A stretch of 64,000 nucleotides of DNA from Linepithema humile (GCF_040581485.1 NC_090134.1:22095698-22159697); one strand, 5' to 3'. Positions 1 to 15,300 are shown, counted from the first letter of the stretch. Made by a program: numbers and translations. The notes: generated by a model not told the origin, from the letters alone.

Positions 1-1484
1 GACGCAAGACTCTCAGCGCAAGTCTTTAAATTCTGTTTTCGCGTTCGGGGCAAATTTATCTTCACGCTTGGCAGCTCACGAAAACTCTTCGCGAAAAGAC
101 GTGACCCGTGATACACTCGACATCGACTTTGTTTCGTCCTGGCTCTTGCACGAGACCTTTTCTTCATAACTACTTTCCGATAGCAGTTACTTGGTAACTA
201 CCGAAAATACTTCGGATATAGCCCGGAGGTACTGCTTAAATTCCGCCTGTTATTCACGTAATCTCTATACCTCCCGTTTCGCTTCCAATTCTTCTTTGAC
301 GAGATTGCGCACGCGATAAAGCAAAGCTATATAGCGAGAGTTATCTCTGCCGTATTAAACGTCAATGGCGTATAATGCTGAACAATAAAGAGTCGTGACA
401 AAAATTTTCATCACAAAGAAAATGTCGGATTTATTAAAGACCGTAAAGTAAAACTTCAGATCTCATTTGTCATTCTTATCAAAGACGCAAAAGGAGCTCG
501 ATATACGACGCTTGATACTTAAACGCTCATTTCGGAATGTATAAGTAATACATTTAAACCTCACTTCATGATTTATCGGATTAGTTCAGACAAACAAGAC
601 GAACTCCGAACTAATTCTCTCTGAGCTACAGTTGCTAAACTTGAAATTCTCGTTGTGCGAAAATACACGTTGTAAATTAAAGTTTCACGACTTCGTGACC
701 ATTGTTCGCAGATCAATGGATTCAATGAATCCAACGTACGTGGGTATATCAGTGTAACGTTGGATCCGAGCGATTTCCCATAAAGGACTCTGTGTCTGTA
801 GCTGACGAGCGGAGTTCTCATTGTCGATACCTACATACTTCCTGTACCTCAGAGCGCTCTTTACGCAACGCGCTCGTATATTATGCAATGCACGTTTCGC
901 AGTATTTATACAATGACTGTACTAGAACGGCGCATAATTATTATACGTACAGACGAAAGAATATAAATATTAGAATGCATTGGTTTTTAACGTTAAATGT
1001 AGTGCTTCCTGAAAATAAGCCGAGCTTACTTAGTCCTATTCTATTCTGCCTTTCTTTAGCCAGCAACTAATATATAATCGTTTAGAGAATAATTAGAGTG
1101 CAATGTAATTAAGAAATGGAAATTCCGATTTTACCAAGTAACACAATTGCACTAGAAATAAGCATATATAATATATTAATTGAGAATGTAAAAAAATAGA
1201 TATCATTGATTGAAAGCATAAAAAACATATAACTCATATTGTATCCCAACGCAACAAACGATTTGTTAATTATTGAGGTTTGATTGAATTGGTATTTGCT
1301 ATCGATTTAGCTACTTGTCTGATTCCGAGCGATTGCCAGTTGATTTAATTCAAAAGATCTTCTCAATACGATAAATATTTGCGTTGGCAATTACCTATCG
1401 TATATGTCGCGCCATCCAGTTGAAACGTGGCACTCTTGCATTTCTTGAAGAGTTTTTGGTGCGAGAAAGCCGGAAGCTTCGGCA

Positions 1485-1525
1485 GAGGAGGTGGCGGTGG
1501 CGGCGGCGGCGGCGGCGGCGGCGGG
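1485..1525. repeat. (GGC)n trinucleotide repeat
   Basis: An uninterrupted GGC run of about ten units follows a GGT/GGC-mixed lead-in. On the minus strand it reads as a poly-proline run inside a 70-codon frame, and on the plus strand as arginines. Nothing else in either frame looks conserved, so I treat it as a microsatellite in non-coding DNA. Confidence 0.85.
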
Positions 1526-4500
1526 GTTATACCCTTAGGACCGTGCTTCACAGCGTTTCTTTCACTTTGGTTCATTTTTTAGGCGTAAAGGAAATGTAAT
1601 CGCAATCTCCTTGCCTTCCTCCCGGCGTCAAAGCAGACAAGTAGTTCGAGCGACTTTAGCCGTTGGACGTGCGCATAATTCAAAATACAGTACGGCACTC
1701 AGAGAGTTCTCAATTACTGTTCTTGATCCGACTTTGCATAATCAACGTATAAATTATTTTCTTGCAATTTTCGAAATCATCACCTTTGTTTATTTTCCCG
1801 CACAATAAAACTATTCTTCCCAAAGTTCTTAAAATTGTCACTACGACGTGAGTCTTTATTGCGTAAAAACTTTATCCGACACAAAAAGTAGTAATTTCTT
1901 ACGCAAATTAAGAAATTTTGTGTAAATAAAATTTTATCCGGAAATTCGCAAGCGCAATTGACAAGTTAATGATTGGCTGCTGGAAAACCGAAAGTTTTTA
2001 TTTCATACAACTTACATTAAAATCTCCTGCGTTATGGTAGAAAGCGAATCTTGAAGCGAGTGTATCCGAATCAATATCGGCGGATTATAAGTTTACTGAA
2101 AATTAAGCGAGTTTAACTATCTGAAAAAAGTTTAAAGTTCCGATCCAAACAGATTTCATATTACTGCTTGTGGTAAAGCAAGAGCGTTCCGCGTTTACAA
2201 TAAAATTCATATTTTTATGCTGCTTATGTAAATATAATACATGGATCGATATCCTTAAAGTAAACTGATCGCTGAAACATGCTCTCTCTTTCAAGACAGA
2301 TATTCTCGGAGTATGCGAGTATTCATGTAATTTGATATACTTGTACCTTAAAACAATCCAATTTGCTAAACAAAGAACGAGCCATCTGTATTGTTGCTAT
2401 TGCAATCGCGACGTACAGTAGCTATTATATTAATGAGATACCAACATTATTTACGTGTATCTATATGAGCAAAGGTTATCTCAAAGCATAAACTTGAATT
2501 GGAAGATATTGTACAAAACAGTGGCTACAAATTTCACTTACATGATTTTATATTTCGATCACAAATCGCAAATTTATAAATTAATCAAGTTACAAAAATT
2601 GACAAAAAGATTTAAATCAAGATAATTATTTTTACATTCTGAAAAGTGTACGTGAGAATAATACGATAAAAATTAATCACTTGAGATCACAACTATTGAA
2701 TTGAATGAAAAAAAAACTATTCTAGAGTGATTCTATTATATTTCTCTTATATAATTGCACACATTTAGTGTAGCATATTAAAAGTCAAAAGAGAAACGCG
2801 ATCTACTGCGTGACCGTTATACAGAAACGTAAATCGTTGCGATTCGTGATTGCCGATCGATCAATTTATACGATACACCCTGCGGCGTTGAATTCATCGC
2901 AGGCTACCAATAAACTCATCTCTTTCCCCTTACTACTATCTTGTACCTCGTTTCACCTCATCGTCGAGCCCCGTCGCGGCGAAAAAAAGAGAGCGAATCA
3001 ATCGCACCGGCGGGCGAATCGATCATTCGTAAACGGTATACGTGCATCGATCGCACGCAAGCACGGTTTTCTCTTCTTCTTTTTTCCTTTATTTTATTAC
3101 ACAGTTTACGATCGAGACGTGTCTGCACTCACAAAGATACAAAGTACATAGAATGATATCCACATTTTCGCGTCTCTCCGCGCCGAGCCAATTTGAATTT
3201 CCACTACATTCCACGGAACGACCCGGAAAATCTCCCGACGCTCGACGTCCTCGCGTTCGTCGAGAAATTTATCACGCGTTACGTCAGTTATGGCACATTT
3301 TGGAGAAACGAAAAGCAGACAAATTTTTAAGCGATAAACGTATCCTCAATGCTACGCAATACGCCCTACCGCGAACGAAAAGCCCGCTCGTGAATTTAAT
3401 TAGAATTATATTTCTTCACATTAATAATCATTTCAGTATTCTTTTCTATTTTCCTCCTTTTTCCCTTCTCTTCCTGGTAATTTACAGAGTTCATTATTTT
3501 ACTATAATCGGATTTCTAGTACGACTGAAATTGGATTAGCATTGTCAAGCGCGAGACTAGAACGCGTAATATACAATAAATACGATGACGCGGCTAAACA
3601 AAGCGCGTTATCGAATAAAAAATCCGATTCTCATAGCGTCAAGCTGATTGTCGTTTTGAAGAAATTTAATTCGTAAAAGCAAAACGTTCCGCTCTCAGCG
3701 ATGCTAATTTAGGTCGAGTGTAATGACAGGCGGGACAATAAAACTGAAGCGAGCGATGCACGTCATTGTTGTATGGCAACAATTTTCAAGTTCTATTACT
3801 TTTTCATTAAGATTATTTGTACAACTGCATTAAATTAATCTACTCGATCTATTTTTCGCTATGTAAAAAAAATCCGCTATTACTTAAATTATTTACTACG
3901 TCGGGTACTTTTAAAGTTGATTGACGATTTGTAACTCGCTTATATGATTAAAATATTAATTTTATATTCTACAAGCTTTTAAATTATTTTTTCAATGCTA
4001 AAATTTGTCCCACTTTTCTACATAAAAATGTATATAAATACATAAATACTCGTTTATTATTATTTTTTAATATTATTGCAAAAAATATTTAATTTAAGAA
4101 AATACTCTATTAATATCTGCAATATTTATATCATTAACATCAAATTCATTAACATATAATTAATGAATTTTCTGTTTACATAATAGAAATATGCACCTTA
4201 ATTTTCACAAGCCAGGATCCCAAAATGCAAAAATTATTGCATAAATTACAAAGTTATAGAGTAATGAACATCATATGTACGATTATTAATTATATAATTA
4301 TTTTAATTAATAATAAATAATTATAAATAAAAAAATTTTAATAACTTACATAGATCATAGAGAAGAAATGTTTAAACAACATAAAAATTTCTTTTTCATC
4401 GAAATAATCACATCAAAATTTTTATCATTTATACGCGCGTTTGGCGTTATATCTACTTTTTCTTAATCCAATCGATAAAGAAAATATTGTAACAAAGTAA

Positions 4501-4859
4501 AAGACGCTTCAAGACTCCGCTTGTAAAATTACGAGAAAATATATAAACCTGCTATTGTTATTTTCTATTGTTATAATTAAAGTAACTGGAAAATCAAGAA
4601 ACGAGTTAACTACAAAAGTTAAAATAACACATTCTGCAAAAGAGTCAAGATACATACGAAGCGCAGTAATTTTTTTCTATTTTAAGTACGTCGTTTCTTA
4701 TGCCACACTTCACAAGCTTACACCACGAGTCCAATTTCGTGCATTTTCACGAGGCACGAAAAGAAAAAAACACAAAACTGCGGTCTCAATAATTCTCGCG
4801 TTCAAACATCGCGCGAGTAACTCAATTAGTCTATTCTTTTTTTAACCGATTGTACATTT

Positions 4860-5260
4860 AACTTTCGCGTAATGGGCAGATAATTGCAATGTTCGCGCGA
4901 CATGCACGAGATCGACGACGAACGCGAAGCTTTTCCTGACGCGAGCTCGCGGACGCGACTCCACGTGCCTCGATCCGCGCTACGACTCGGACGCGACTCG
5001 AAAGCTTGCCTCGAAAACCCCGCGCAAGCGTGCAGTGGGTAGCCCGACGAAAGCCAATCCACGTAAGCAGGATCTCCATAGCAAAACGAAAAAGAGAACG
5101 AGAGTAAGAGAGCATAAAGAGCATACGCGTAAGCATTTCACGAATCGTTAATGCTTGCGAGAAATTTGAGTGCATACCTTTTTCGCGGAAAGATTTTTCT
5201 AAGCGGAGCGCTAAATCTTCCGGTTGCCAGCATCGACAACAAATCACTTCTCTACGTCAC
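4860..5260. other. CpG-dense block in AT-rich desert
   Basis: This block is much richer in G, C and CpG than its flanks, with many CGCG and TCGA words. It may be a promoter or a 5' untranslated exon. Overlapping minus-strand frames of 78 and 129 codons exist, but neither resembles a known protein, and frames that long are expected by chance where stop codons are rare. Confidence 0.4.
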
Positions 5261-6469
5261 TGTCAACTTGCTCATTTTTGTCTAACAAAACACTTTTCTA
5301 CAAACACTTATTTTATACGAATTTGAAATCACTGGCTCATTTATAACAATTTTCGAGATATCTCATGTAAAATAAAACGTATATTTTTTATCACAAACGT
5401 AGAGATGTTTCAATTATGTCAAAATGGCCCAAAAAATTACCATTTCAATTAATAGTATTGTTTATATTAATGTGTATTAAACATAAAGATAAATTAAATT
5501 ATATAAATTTTATTTCATAACGCCACAGCTACTCGGCATATTGTACGCACAAATTTCGCGAGATCTAATTTATCTATAAAGATATATTCACTCTCAGACC
5601 TGTAGATTGAAATAGTACTTGGCTTTATTAATACGCTGTTCTAGGGACGACTCAATATTATTATCGAAATGCATTAGAGTCACGACGCAAAATTTGTCTA
5701 GAAAATAGTACACCGTACAATTGCCAAAAATTTTAACGGTCTACCTTGACTGGGTGTCAGTTGCGCTCGTTTTACGTGCCAAGAAAGGTGCTAATAGCTA
5801 CAATAAATACACGATTATAAAATATTACTTTAAAATCTCGCAAAACGGCAAGTTCGTTCAACGACCGGATTCTCCTTTCGGCTACATCCTGCCCACCCAC
5901 TATTCTTGCTAGTATCGATCTAACGTTTATAGGACAAAACGTAACCCTCGTTCACATCTAACATCTTCTCTGTCTAACAACGCTGTGTAACGCGCTTATA
6001 TATTTCTTGCTCTATAAATATGCACAGTCGCCGTAGAAGAAAATTTAATAAAGTTCTTCGACAAGTGTGCAATTTTGCGAGAAAGTATGAAAAATTAATT
6101 GAGCAGCTATAAACGCATTCATCCATAAAACTGTCTCTCATTTATTAAATATCAGCAAAAGACAAAAGTGCAAATTTTTTATTCGTTATTAAATTCAATT
6201 ATATTTTATCGCGCTATAAAGGCATCCTCTTTTAGCTCGCATTTTATTAGCAGCGTTCGTATATCACTTTATAAGAATTATGATAACTTTGCAAAATTGT
6301 AAAATCGTATCCTATTTCAGATAATAAACCGTCTGCAATGCAGAATATCGCGATTCCCTACGGTTGGTGGATATTATCATTTTAGGAGAGCAGAGTGAAA
6401 TTAAAAGAGAAAAGGAATCAAATAAGTATTTGACAAGCAAAAACTTGCAGTTAAAAAAAAATGCGCAAC

Positions 6470-7060
6470 CACCAGATAAGTGAATAGCGGTACCATTGTG
6501 GCCGGGGGAGACCGACAGGACGAGAGCGCGCTGCGGCGGCTGTCCTATAGCTAGATAGGCGGGTAAAGTCGTTCGACCTCCGGAGCTCCAGGGTGTAATT
6601 TAATTCAAGGGTCGGATGAGCAAAGATAGATATAGATGCACGAAAATAGGAATATACGGAGCGAGGGTAGATGAGGTAGAAGCGCGGAAGAAAGGCCGAG
6701 TCAGGACGAGGGGTTGGATATAGCGAGTGAAAAAGGGGAACGTTAAGTGACCGTGTCGAAGAAAGAAGAGAGAGAAAATGGCGAGGAGCCGGGATGAAAG
6801 AGAGAAAGCAGGAATCGCGGGGAAGAGAACGGCCCGTAGGCAACGACAACGGCGAGAAGGATATCGAACGAGGCCTGAAACAGCGTCAACGGTGACGTCT
6901 CGAGGGTGGAAGATAATGTTTGGTTTCGCGCTATCATCGAGGAAACGCTCGACGATGTCGAAGGTCCTGATGAGGTATTTTCTTCAGCCTTCAAGGCTGC
7001 TTTATCTTTCCGCAAGAAAGACTGAGATTCAAGCGCAAGTGCCGACGAAGGGCATGTTTC
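6470..7060. other. CpG-dense, purine-skewed block
   Basis: The plus strand from about 6640 to 6990 is strongly purine-biased and CpG-rich. This produces long pyrimidine-coded frames on the minus strand (6451-6849, 132 codons) and a 129-codon frame on the plus strand. Neither is recognisable. A 5' untranslated exon or regulatory block is the simplest reading. Confidence 0.35.
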
Positions 7061-8732
7061 GCCAGAAATATTTCGCGACGCGTTTCTATTTAAAAATTCT
7101 TAATCGAATCTTCAAGGTTAATCTGCCTTCCGTTTCTTTTCAGATAAATCTAGGTATATTGAAGTAAATTAGCGTATCGCGCATCTTGTGTCACCGCACG
7201 ATACGTTATGTGTATCGCTGCAGGTGTCCAATAATCGGGATGATGATCTAATGATCCGTTACGCCTAATTAATGGGACATGACAAATGCTGTCCGATCGC
7301 ATCGTGTCCTTATCGTGGCTGATGTCTATTAAGTGGACGTTAACACGGACAGCATTAACACACTGTCCACTATAAATAATGGAAAATCCCGAGTAACTAC
7401 GTGTATAAAAATCACATATCGATTTATCCGACCGAGTACTCTTCCTGACAGTATTAGTTCTCGACTTGGAAGAAGTGCAGAGATAATAAATGCGAATTGA
7501 AAAATAACTAAAAGATATTTTTTTAAATAAAATTTCGCAATATAGTGTGCACCGAGTACATAAACGGATGCATATTCCTGCGGTAAACGACGCGTGCATG
7601 TACAAAAAATTCTATTTCCTGCATTTACATCTCGGAAATGAAAACACGCTACTTGTGGGTGGAATATAAATTACTCGGATAAAAAAGAAGACGATCTACG
7701 CGGTTCACCCCATTACACGAGAGATACACACGCAAATATAAAAAAAACACAACACCTCGTAATCGGTCGTAAAAAGTTTTATGATACTCGAACAGGATAT
7801 GCTTTACATCGCAATGACGGATGTGAAAATATTGGCCTTTTATGATTCTCTGTGAATTTGAAAAATTGTCAGCGACCCAACTCTTCAAGTACATTCACTA
7901 TCAAAGTTCGAAGATAAACGCATACTCCGCGGCACATATCTTTAGGGCGTTCGATTTCTTCCGGGCATTTTTCCTTCGATGCAGCTCTCGGCTATCTGCC
8001 AGCTACGTAGCAAAAAGAACGACCCTGTCATCTTTATTCCACCGATGTGAATTCGACCGTGCCGCAATAATTCTGGCATGGAGTCTAGCTTACGCATCTG
8101 CCTTAATACTTATGACCTTAATACTGCGACTGCATGTGACGTAAGGTAAAAACAACACCGACCGAACAGCATACGTTAAAAATGGAAATTAACAAAATAA
8201 AGATATTAAATCACTGCTTTCTTTTCCTACCAAAGTAAATAGAGTATGACGTTAATGCTGTGGGGACAATTTTGAAATAAAATACAATTACATTGTATAT
8301 AACCAGCCGAAAGCGTTCAAGCAATAATAAAAACTGCGCTACTTTTCATATAAATGTTGTTTTTAAAAACAATAACGGTTTTATGCGCTACCATTTCGCA
8401 CGTCGAAAGGCATATTTGAAATTACGCTTTTCTAACAATTCGTTTGACTGCCACGAATTAACATTATTTTTTAAACTATCGAATAAGTTTTATTTGTCTG
8501 TTTAAGAAATCGCAAAGTTCTTTCTGACGATTGACGTCAATGTTTGGTATGATTTTCATCATGCTACTTTGCTTTCTTACGCATCAGCGATGCATTATGC
8601 GCCGGATCCTATCTACCGTGAAGCATCGCATAACATTCGTGATTGCGCTATAAAGACGACGATATGCATAACACCGCTTGTCTCAGTCATCGGGAACGAA
8701 CTGGCGTCGGTGATCGTAAATTTGCAAAACAG

Positions 8733-8757
8733 AAACGACGACGACGACGACGACGAT
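8733..8757. repeat. (GAC)n trinucleotide repeat
   Basis: About eight GAC units lie in tandem. They code poly-Asp on the plus strand and poly-Ser/Val on the minus strand in otherwise unremarkable frames, so this is read as a microsatellite. Confidence 0.85.
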
Positions 8758-11700
8758 GAGATACATGCATGTGAAGGAAAGATGCGGATAACTTTGAATT
8801 GAGAGCACCGTGGGTGAATAGTACGTCGCAAATCGTATTTTTACCAAATTCAAATCGGTATCAAATTTACGAGCTCGGACTGCACGAGAACGAGCGAGCA
8901 ATAAAAGTTCCGATGAGTTTGGATTTTACCAAAAATCCCTTTTCTCTATACATTATATTTTATCACGAACACACAAAATGTGCACCTTTGTAAATACACT
9001 ATATTTGCTGTTCGCTTAAATCCAAGTAAAATAGCCCTCAGAGACGTTGAAATGGGATTACTGAGACTTTAACTTTCAGAATTTGTTAAATAAAGAAAAA
9101 CAAGTAAAGAGAAAAAAAAGATTGAGAAGAGTATAAACGATAAATAAACACGGCAGGAGCAATCGTAGACTTGCAAATATTTAACGAAAAGCGGAATTCA
9201 ACGTAAAATCAATATCCATTGCGTTTCTCTCGGAGTCTTTGAACGTCGCCGACCACTCGCGCATTCATCGATCAAAATTGCATATTGCCTTTCGCGTACT
9301 CTTCTCCCGTAAATCGCCGAGATCTCGCGATAACGTTAATCGTTCTCCGACTTTCACGGCGATGCGGAGAATGCAATCCATTAAGCTTATATTGTTTGCG
9401 TAATGATTTCCCGCCTCTTAAAGTCAGCGCGTTGAATAGCAATAATCTGCCGGGAAAGGTAGGAATCTTATCACCAGCATCTCCCAGAAATTGAGATCAA
9501 CGATAATGAAACTCGAATACAATTTCTGACGACAATATCGCTAGGAGCGAAAAAAAGTCACTTTACTCTCGAGTTTGTATATGTAATTATCACTCACCGT
9601 TACATTATCGGATTATCTCAATCGTAAACTTTCTGTCGCTAATAACGTTGAAAATGTTATTAAATTGCAATCAATTATGAACATATTATGTTGATTGAGA
9701 AATTAAATTTCTTACTTATTTATTAATTTCGCCTTTTGCGGTTGAATTTTGCCGAATTAAATTGAGCCAGCACGTATTTGGCAGGATTGCAGTAAACAAC
9801 TTATATATATCTAAAGATGATATAAGTCTTTGCAGTATCCTTGAAAAATGTACACAGATAAACTTGTATTATCTAAGCCACGAAATATCTGATTGCAGAG
9901 GCGTGCCACGAAAAGTGCAGCACGGCAATTGCAGATTTCTGATAAAATTTCTGAATGGCATTTTCGATGGCCAAAGTGATGCAACGAAATAGCCTCGCAC
10001 TGCAAATTGTTCGATGCGGATATCGCGTGTATGTAGGTGGGACAGGACGACCCGTATCGACAATTTCGTGTGGGCGTGCTAAAGGACGGACGATGCGGAG
10101 ATCTCGCCATTCAATACGTACATTTACTTAAGATGAAAACGTAAATGTAGAATTTAAGAATAAAGCCTGATTAGCGACGCGATATTTTAAGACTGCAATA
10201 TAAAAGTAGACGGTCGGAATATGTAATGAACAAAAGCCTAAATTTGTAATTTAATAACTGAAGAACATCTCGGAAAACCCGCCCAAATGTGTCAATATTT
10301 ACAAAAATTCATTCTTGATTAATACATTTCTCTCTTTAAAATAACGCAGCGTGATTTGTCAAGATATCGCGCTGTTATTGATAAAAAAAAATAATTTGCC
10401 TAAATTAGGGGAAGTAATACGAAGGGGATGGAATGGAAAGACAGTGATTTATGAAACGGCTACTAGTTCGTGGAGAATTTTATTTGCCGGAAAAAATCCT
10501 TTGTAAAGTAAATGTTTTATATAAAATAACGCCCTATATAGCTTAATCTTTTTCAAACGATCTGTGTTATTCAGCATTTAACTTTTTTATGCTATTTGTT
10601 ATTCTCAATTACATTCCGGGCATGTTCCTTCTTCCGTTGTTTCCATTTTCCTTTATGTCATTTGAATAATAAAATCGAGTAGATATAATAGTACGAAGGT
10701 ACGTGTTAGATGAACGACGCAACGGAGTGTCGCCTCAGGAATGCGATCATTCCGCCCTCGCCAAGGTCCGCCCGGGTTAAATTCTTCGAAAGTTTGTCGT
10801 TCGCTCCGGAATCGTGAGTCGGCGACTGCAAGAGCTTTATTAAAATATTTCTGCTTCTCCTATTCTCTCCTACAACCATTCGCATTCCTAATAGCACGAA
10901 TACATAGAGTGCCACCGACGCAAACGTAAGCAAATCGTAGAAAATTGCCGTGATCTCTGTAAAAGATCTCATCAAGAGAATCATATTAACGTTAATCGCA
11001 TTGCGGGCAATGTAGGAAAATTAAGCAATACAGAGCAAAACGGGACGAATTAAAAGGAAAGAAGGTCACATAGGAAACGGGAAGTTTTTTTTCACAAAGG
11101 TCTGATAACAAACTCGAATAATCAGAGAAAATCCGATGAAAGCAGAGTGAATTTGATATATAACGCTGCCCATTCATCTCGTAGGATCAATTAATATTTC
11201 AACCGTGATTCCTCCTTTCTTATCATACGACAAAAAAATAAAATATAACGAAACTAAACCATCAGTACTCTCAACAGTGGATAATTTACCGACATAAGCT
11301 TTCGGAAGCTTTCGAGAGATATCAGATTTCACCGCAAAGAAAGCTTCAAAGGAATACTGGCGCCCACTAGGTGGTCGTTGTAGGCAACCTCAACAACATT
11401 ATTGATTTTTGGCAAACTACGAGATATTATTTAAAGTGCAAAATCTGATTTAAACAAATTATCAATGATAAAAAGATTAAATTTCTTCTCAGACGATGTA
11501 ATGATGTAATGATATTGTATGATAAAGATAAAAAATATATAGATACATAATTTTGAAAACTACATTTTATAGATGTTATGGCTTATCACGTGATAAATGG
11601 AACAGAACGTTACAATTTTTCTAAAAAATTGCAATAAAATAAATAAAAAAGGTGATTATAACCTAACGATAGATGTAATAATGAATAGAATTAATTGAAA

Positions 11701-14700
11701 ATATGCAATAATAATTGAAATTTGATAATATCATTTCGTATTATCACTTTGTAATATGTATATTATTAAAGTGCCATACAGATCAATTTATATAGAATGC
11801 TTAATTAACGTCGATTATATCTCCCTGCAAAAAAATTTGTAACTTTTTTGTTGTAAAGAAAATACTTGGTATATTTGATTAGTCCATAAAGCTACTGTGT
11901 AAACATCATATTAAAATGTTCATTAATGTATTAATTACTGTAGCTATGATATATGCAAATGCGTACGGGCGCTGTGCGTTTGCGAAACATACCGATTGCC
12001 ATTTACATAACGATGATTGCGTTAGTGATTTACAAGCATTTGAATAATCCATAATCATATTTGATAACATGCGGACACTTTCGCGATATTCTGAATGAGC
12101 TAGTTAAGATAAATATCTAGAGCGATCAACGGCTGATAAAATTTTAAAGCTGAATGTCCTAAGAATAAATATGTCCTTTGAACATAATTGTCAAAAATTA
12201 TGACATATAATGTGCAATCGGTATTTTTATATATTTTTTCTATACATATAATTTAATCAGTACATATTTAGATTTGCCGGAAGTAAAGCTAGTTACTGTT
12301 CAATTACTCGAAATGTCATGAGGATATTTTTAATTACAGTAAAGCTTCGATAATTACAGTACCATTAATGTCATCTAATTATCATATGGTGACATTAAGA
12401 GCGCTGGGAAAATTAATATTTTGTGCATCAAATTGATTGTCATTAAATGAACTTGCTCGATGAAGTTAAATGAACTATTCTCAATGAAATGTCTCGGCAT
12501 ACCATCTCGATATTTTATATCATTTCGCTTTCCCGGAAATAAAGTTTCCGCTACAGGATTTCATTATTAGAAGATATCGTATATCCGATGTCTGTATCAA
12601 AAGCCGGCATATTCAATCAACTCTTAACATTTCATTTATTCGCATATTTTTAGCTAGTTATTCTGAGATCTCATTTATTCGCGTATTTTTAGCCGATAAA
12701 GCCACAATCAGATTAATTTGACGCAGTGAGAATTTGATGATGTGAAGAAACTATTTGGAAAGTTCACACGTTTCGTGTTAAGTTGACTGTAGTTAATTGG
12801 AGCAACCTCGATAACTCTTAGCGTAACGTCGCGACGATGTTTCCTGTAATTATCGAAGTCCTATTGCAGTTCGCTTTGTTCCCGTGAAATAAACTATAGG
12901 AAGATCACGAACGATCATTAACGTATACAATATTTGTCATGTTAATGCAATGTTAAGCGAAAAAAGATCCCTGTCGGATAAAATTCTCTTATTTACAAAT
13001 TTTCGATGTAACGAACCAAAGGATGCGGTACTTCGCTACTGAAATAACGATGTGATTTTGCAAAATCTACAAACCTTTCATGCGCGATGAAATAAATTGC
13101 ATATCTGTAATTCGCTAAATTATCAATAGTCGAATTGCGCGAGGAACATTTCCAAGTCATTCAGACAGACTGTAGAGGTAAACTGAAATGTCAAGAGCAC
13201 TCTTGAATATAAGCAAAGTCCTCCATCTCTAACTTGAAACGACAGTACTATTTCTCCTATGCTAATCTGCTTTTACTCCATTTCGCGAAGAGTCGAATTC
13301 AATGATTCTTCAAAATCTCAAAATGGATACCACGAAACCAAAAGTATCATCATAAGAACAAAAAATTAGATAGATACAATATATCTTTTTTAAGAACGTT
13401 CCTGAACTCAGATTTGCATCATAATCAAAATAAAAAATCGGCACGAGAATCGGTGCGATTTTTCAATCAAGTTTCAAAGTACTCAATTCTGTGCGATACT
13501 CTCTCTTTTCCCCGATTGCCACGAACATGTTCTCCAATAAACTCGAACAGCAAAAAAATGAACTTTTATGTCCTTTGTAAGAGAATAAAATGATTCCTTT
13601 AACAGAATCGGAGAACTATCGAATTCAAGTACGGATAATCCACGACAATTCAATTCGCTATAATCAATTTTATGTCGCCGTCGCTACACTTTCAAGCTTA
13701 TAATTAAATGCATTCAATTGCGAAGGGATCAAAGAAAGTGTGCTGTTTCCACTATATGTCTACTAAAGATACAATATATAGTCTTCTGTATTTGTTCAAC
13801 GATCTGTTTGTCGAACGCGATTATTAACACGAATGACACGAACGGATTATTTTCATATGTGCACAAACACAAACACGCGTGCGCGCATATTGCCGGATTC
13901 GCGTAAATCTCGGCCAAATGTATCAATTTAAAAAATAGCTTTGGTCGTTAAAGAGCGGCTGTTTCACTTGACCAGGCAAATGAATAGAATGCAATCGATC
14001 TATTTTCACAAAAGGAACGTCCGCGTTCGCTGCCCGATAATTCCGATAAAAATTGCTGCTTTTGTTTGGCACGTTAATAGCGGAAAATATTACTCGTTAT
14101 TGGAATTTTGCAATTATTTCCTACGATACTTTCCGCAAGTCTTGCTTGATATATCAGTTAAAATATATAACTTCGATATATCTGCAATTGTGTAAAATTC
14201 ACTTTCGCAGCAACCGCAGAGCCGATCTTCGTTCAACCGCGCGTTCGGAAGCGGAGATATATATGATTTGATTTGCTTATGCAAAATCACAAGCTAATTC
14301 CGGAAACGAGTTTCGTCGACGGTTTCCGCGATGGGCGGTTACAACGTTAGTTCACCATTAAGTGCGGGTCGATCGAACGACCCCGAAAAGTGCCAACCAT
14401 CCAATAAGTTTCTCACGATGGCCGGCCGTGCTTTTATCGGCCTCATTTGCAAGTCTAAAATCTCTTAACCGCGAGCGCGAACAATTGAAATATTATGTGC
14501 TTATTTGAGCGTTCGGAAAGTCGATTCTTCATTATCCGAAAATGCTGAAAAACGTGTAAAAAGTGTGTATCACACACGAAAACAGTATAGTTTCTTTGCT
14601 TAGATCTTGAACTGCTGGGAAATCGCAGTATTTGAAATACTATGCAAAACAGGCTATACTATGGAAATCCAGAAAAATCCCTACTTTCAGTTTTAATGAC

Positions 14701-15083
14701 AGATTCTCAAATCATTCTTCAATTTGTTGAGAAACTATCTAAATTAGCTAAAAAAATCTATCTAAGTTAAGCAGAATAGCGAGATATCGTAGACAATTTC
14801 GGCTAAAGTAAAAACAATGAGATCTCTCGTCGTTACGCCGTCACGTAGGGTGGAGCACGACGGCAAGAAAGATTCGTCGAAACGGAACAATTCTCTTCGG
14901 AAAAGAACCATCGATCTTGCGTTTAAATCTCGGGGAGCGTGAAACACACGAGGAAGAGCGAGAGAGAAAGACGGAGAAGGACGAAGACTTATCTTTATTA
15001 GACAAGATACGTGACGGCTCGAGAAAAGTCATCGATAGTGTTCGAAAATAAGAACGATGTCCGAAATAACTTCACCCTTACCT

Positions 15084-15300
15084 TGTACATGCCTGTCCTT
15101 GTCCATTTCCTTCGTGAGATGAGAGGCAAGCGCACCACCGTGTCTCTCCGGATCACTGCATCACGAAACTTTCCAACTTCGACCGATCTTTGGTCGTACG
15201 GCGTGTATCGATTTGAACGACTTTTCGAAAGGTGTGCGCATCTGTCGCAAACGAACTAATCACCGTTGCGGGACTTGCTCGTGAAGGAAGCCAATGCGCG
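15084..15300 (-). other. Candidate 5' exon with start codon and splice donor
   Basis: On the minus strand a CpG-rich stretch ends in an ATG with purine at -3 and G at +4. Eight codons (MDKDRHVQ plus one base) follow, then a GTAAGG donor whose exon edge is near 15110. The start context and donor are good, but no downstream exon could be matched, so this could be an alternative first exon of an unrecognised gene or chance. The upstream limit is a guess. Confidence 0.22.

Larger units (their letters stand above)
1..15080. other. Gene desert, left part; no recognisable gene
   Basis: No open frame here resembles a known protein family. The longest frames, for example minus 6451-6849, sit in purine- or CpG-biased DNA and look like chance ORFs. 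AT-rich stretches such as 3900-4560, 11400-12300 and 12900-13700 alternate with CpG-rich patches at about 2800-3330, 4860-5260, 6470-7060, 8560-8800 and 10680-10990. The patches could be unmethylated regulatory DNA or 5' untranslated exons of an unrecognised gene; the sequence does not decide. A short direct duplication (a phrase ending in the bases atttttagc, about 39 bp apart) lies near 12630-12695. Confidence 0.5.

Noticed and set aside
1363..1575. Poly-proline protein on the minus strand
   Set aside because: The proline run is only the (GGC)n microsatellite; the flanks of the frame show nothing protein-like.
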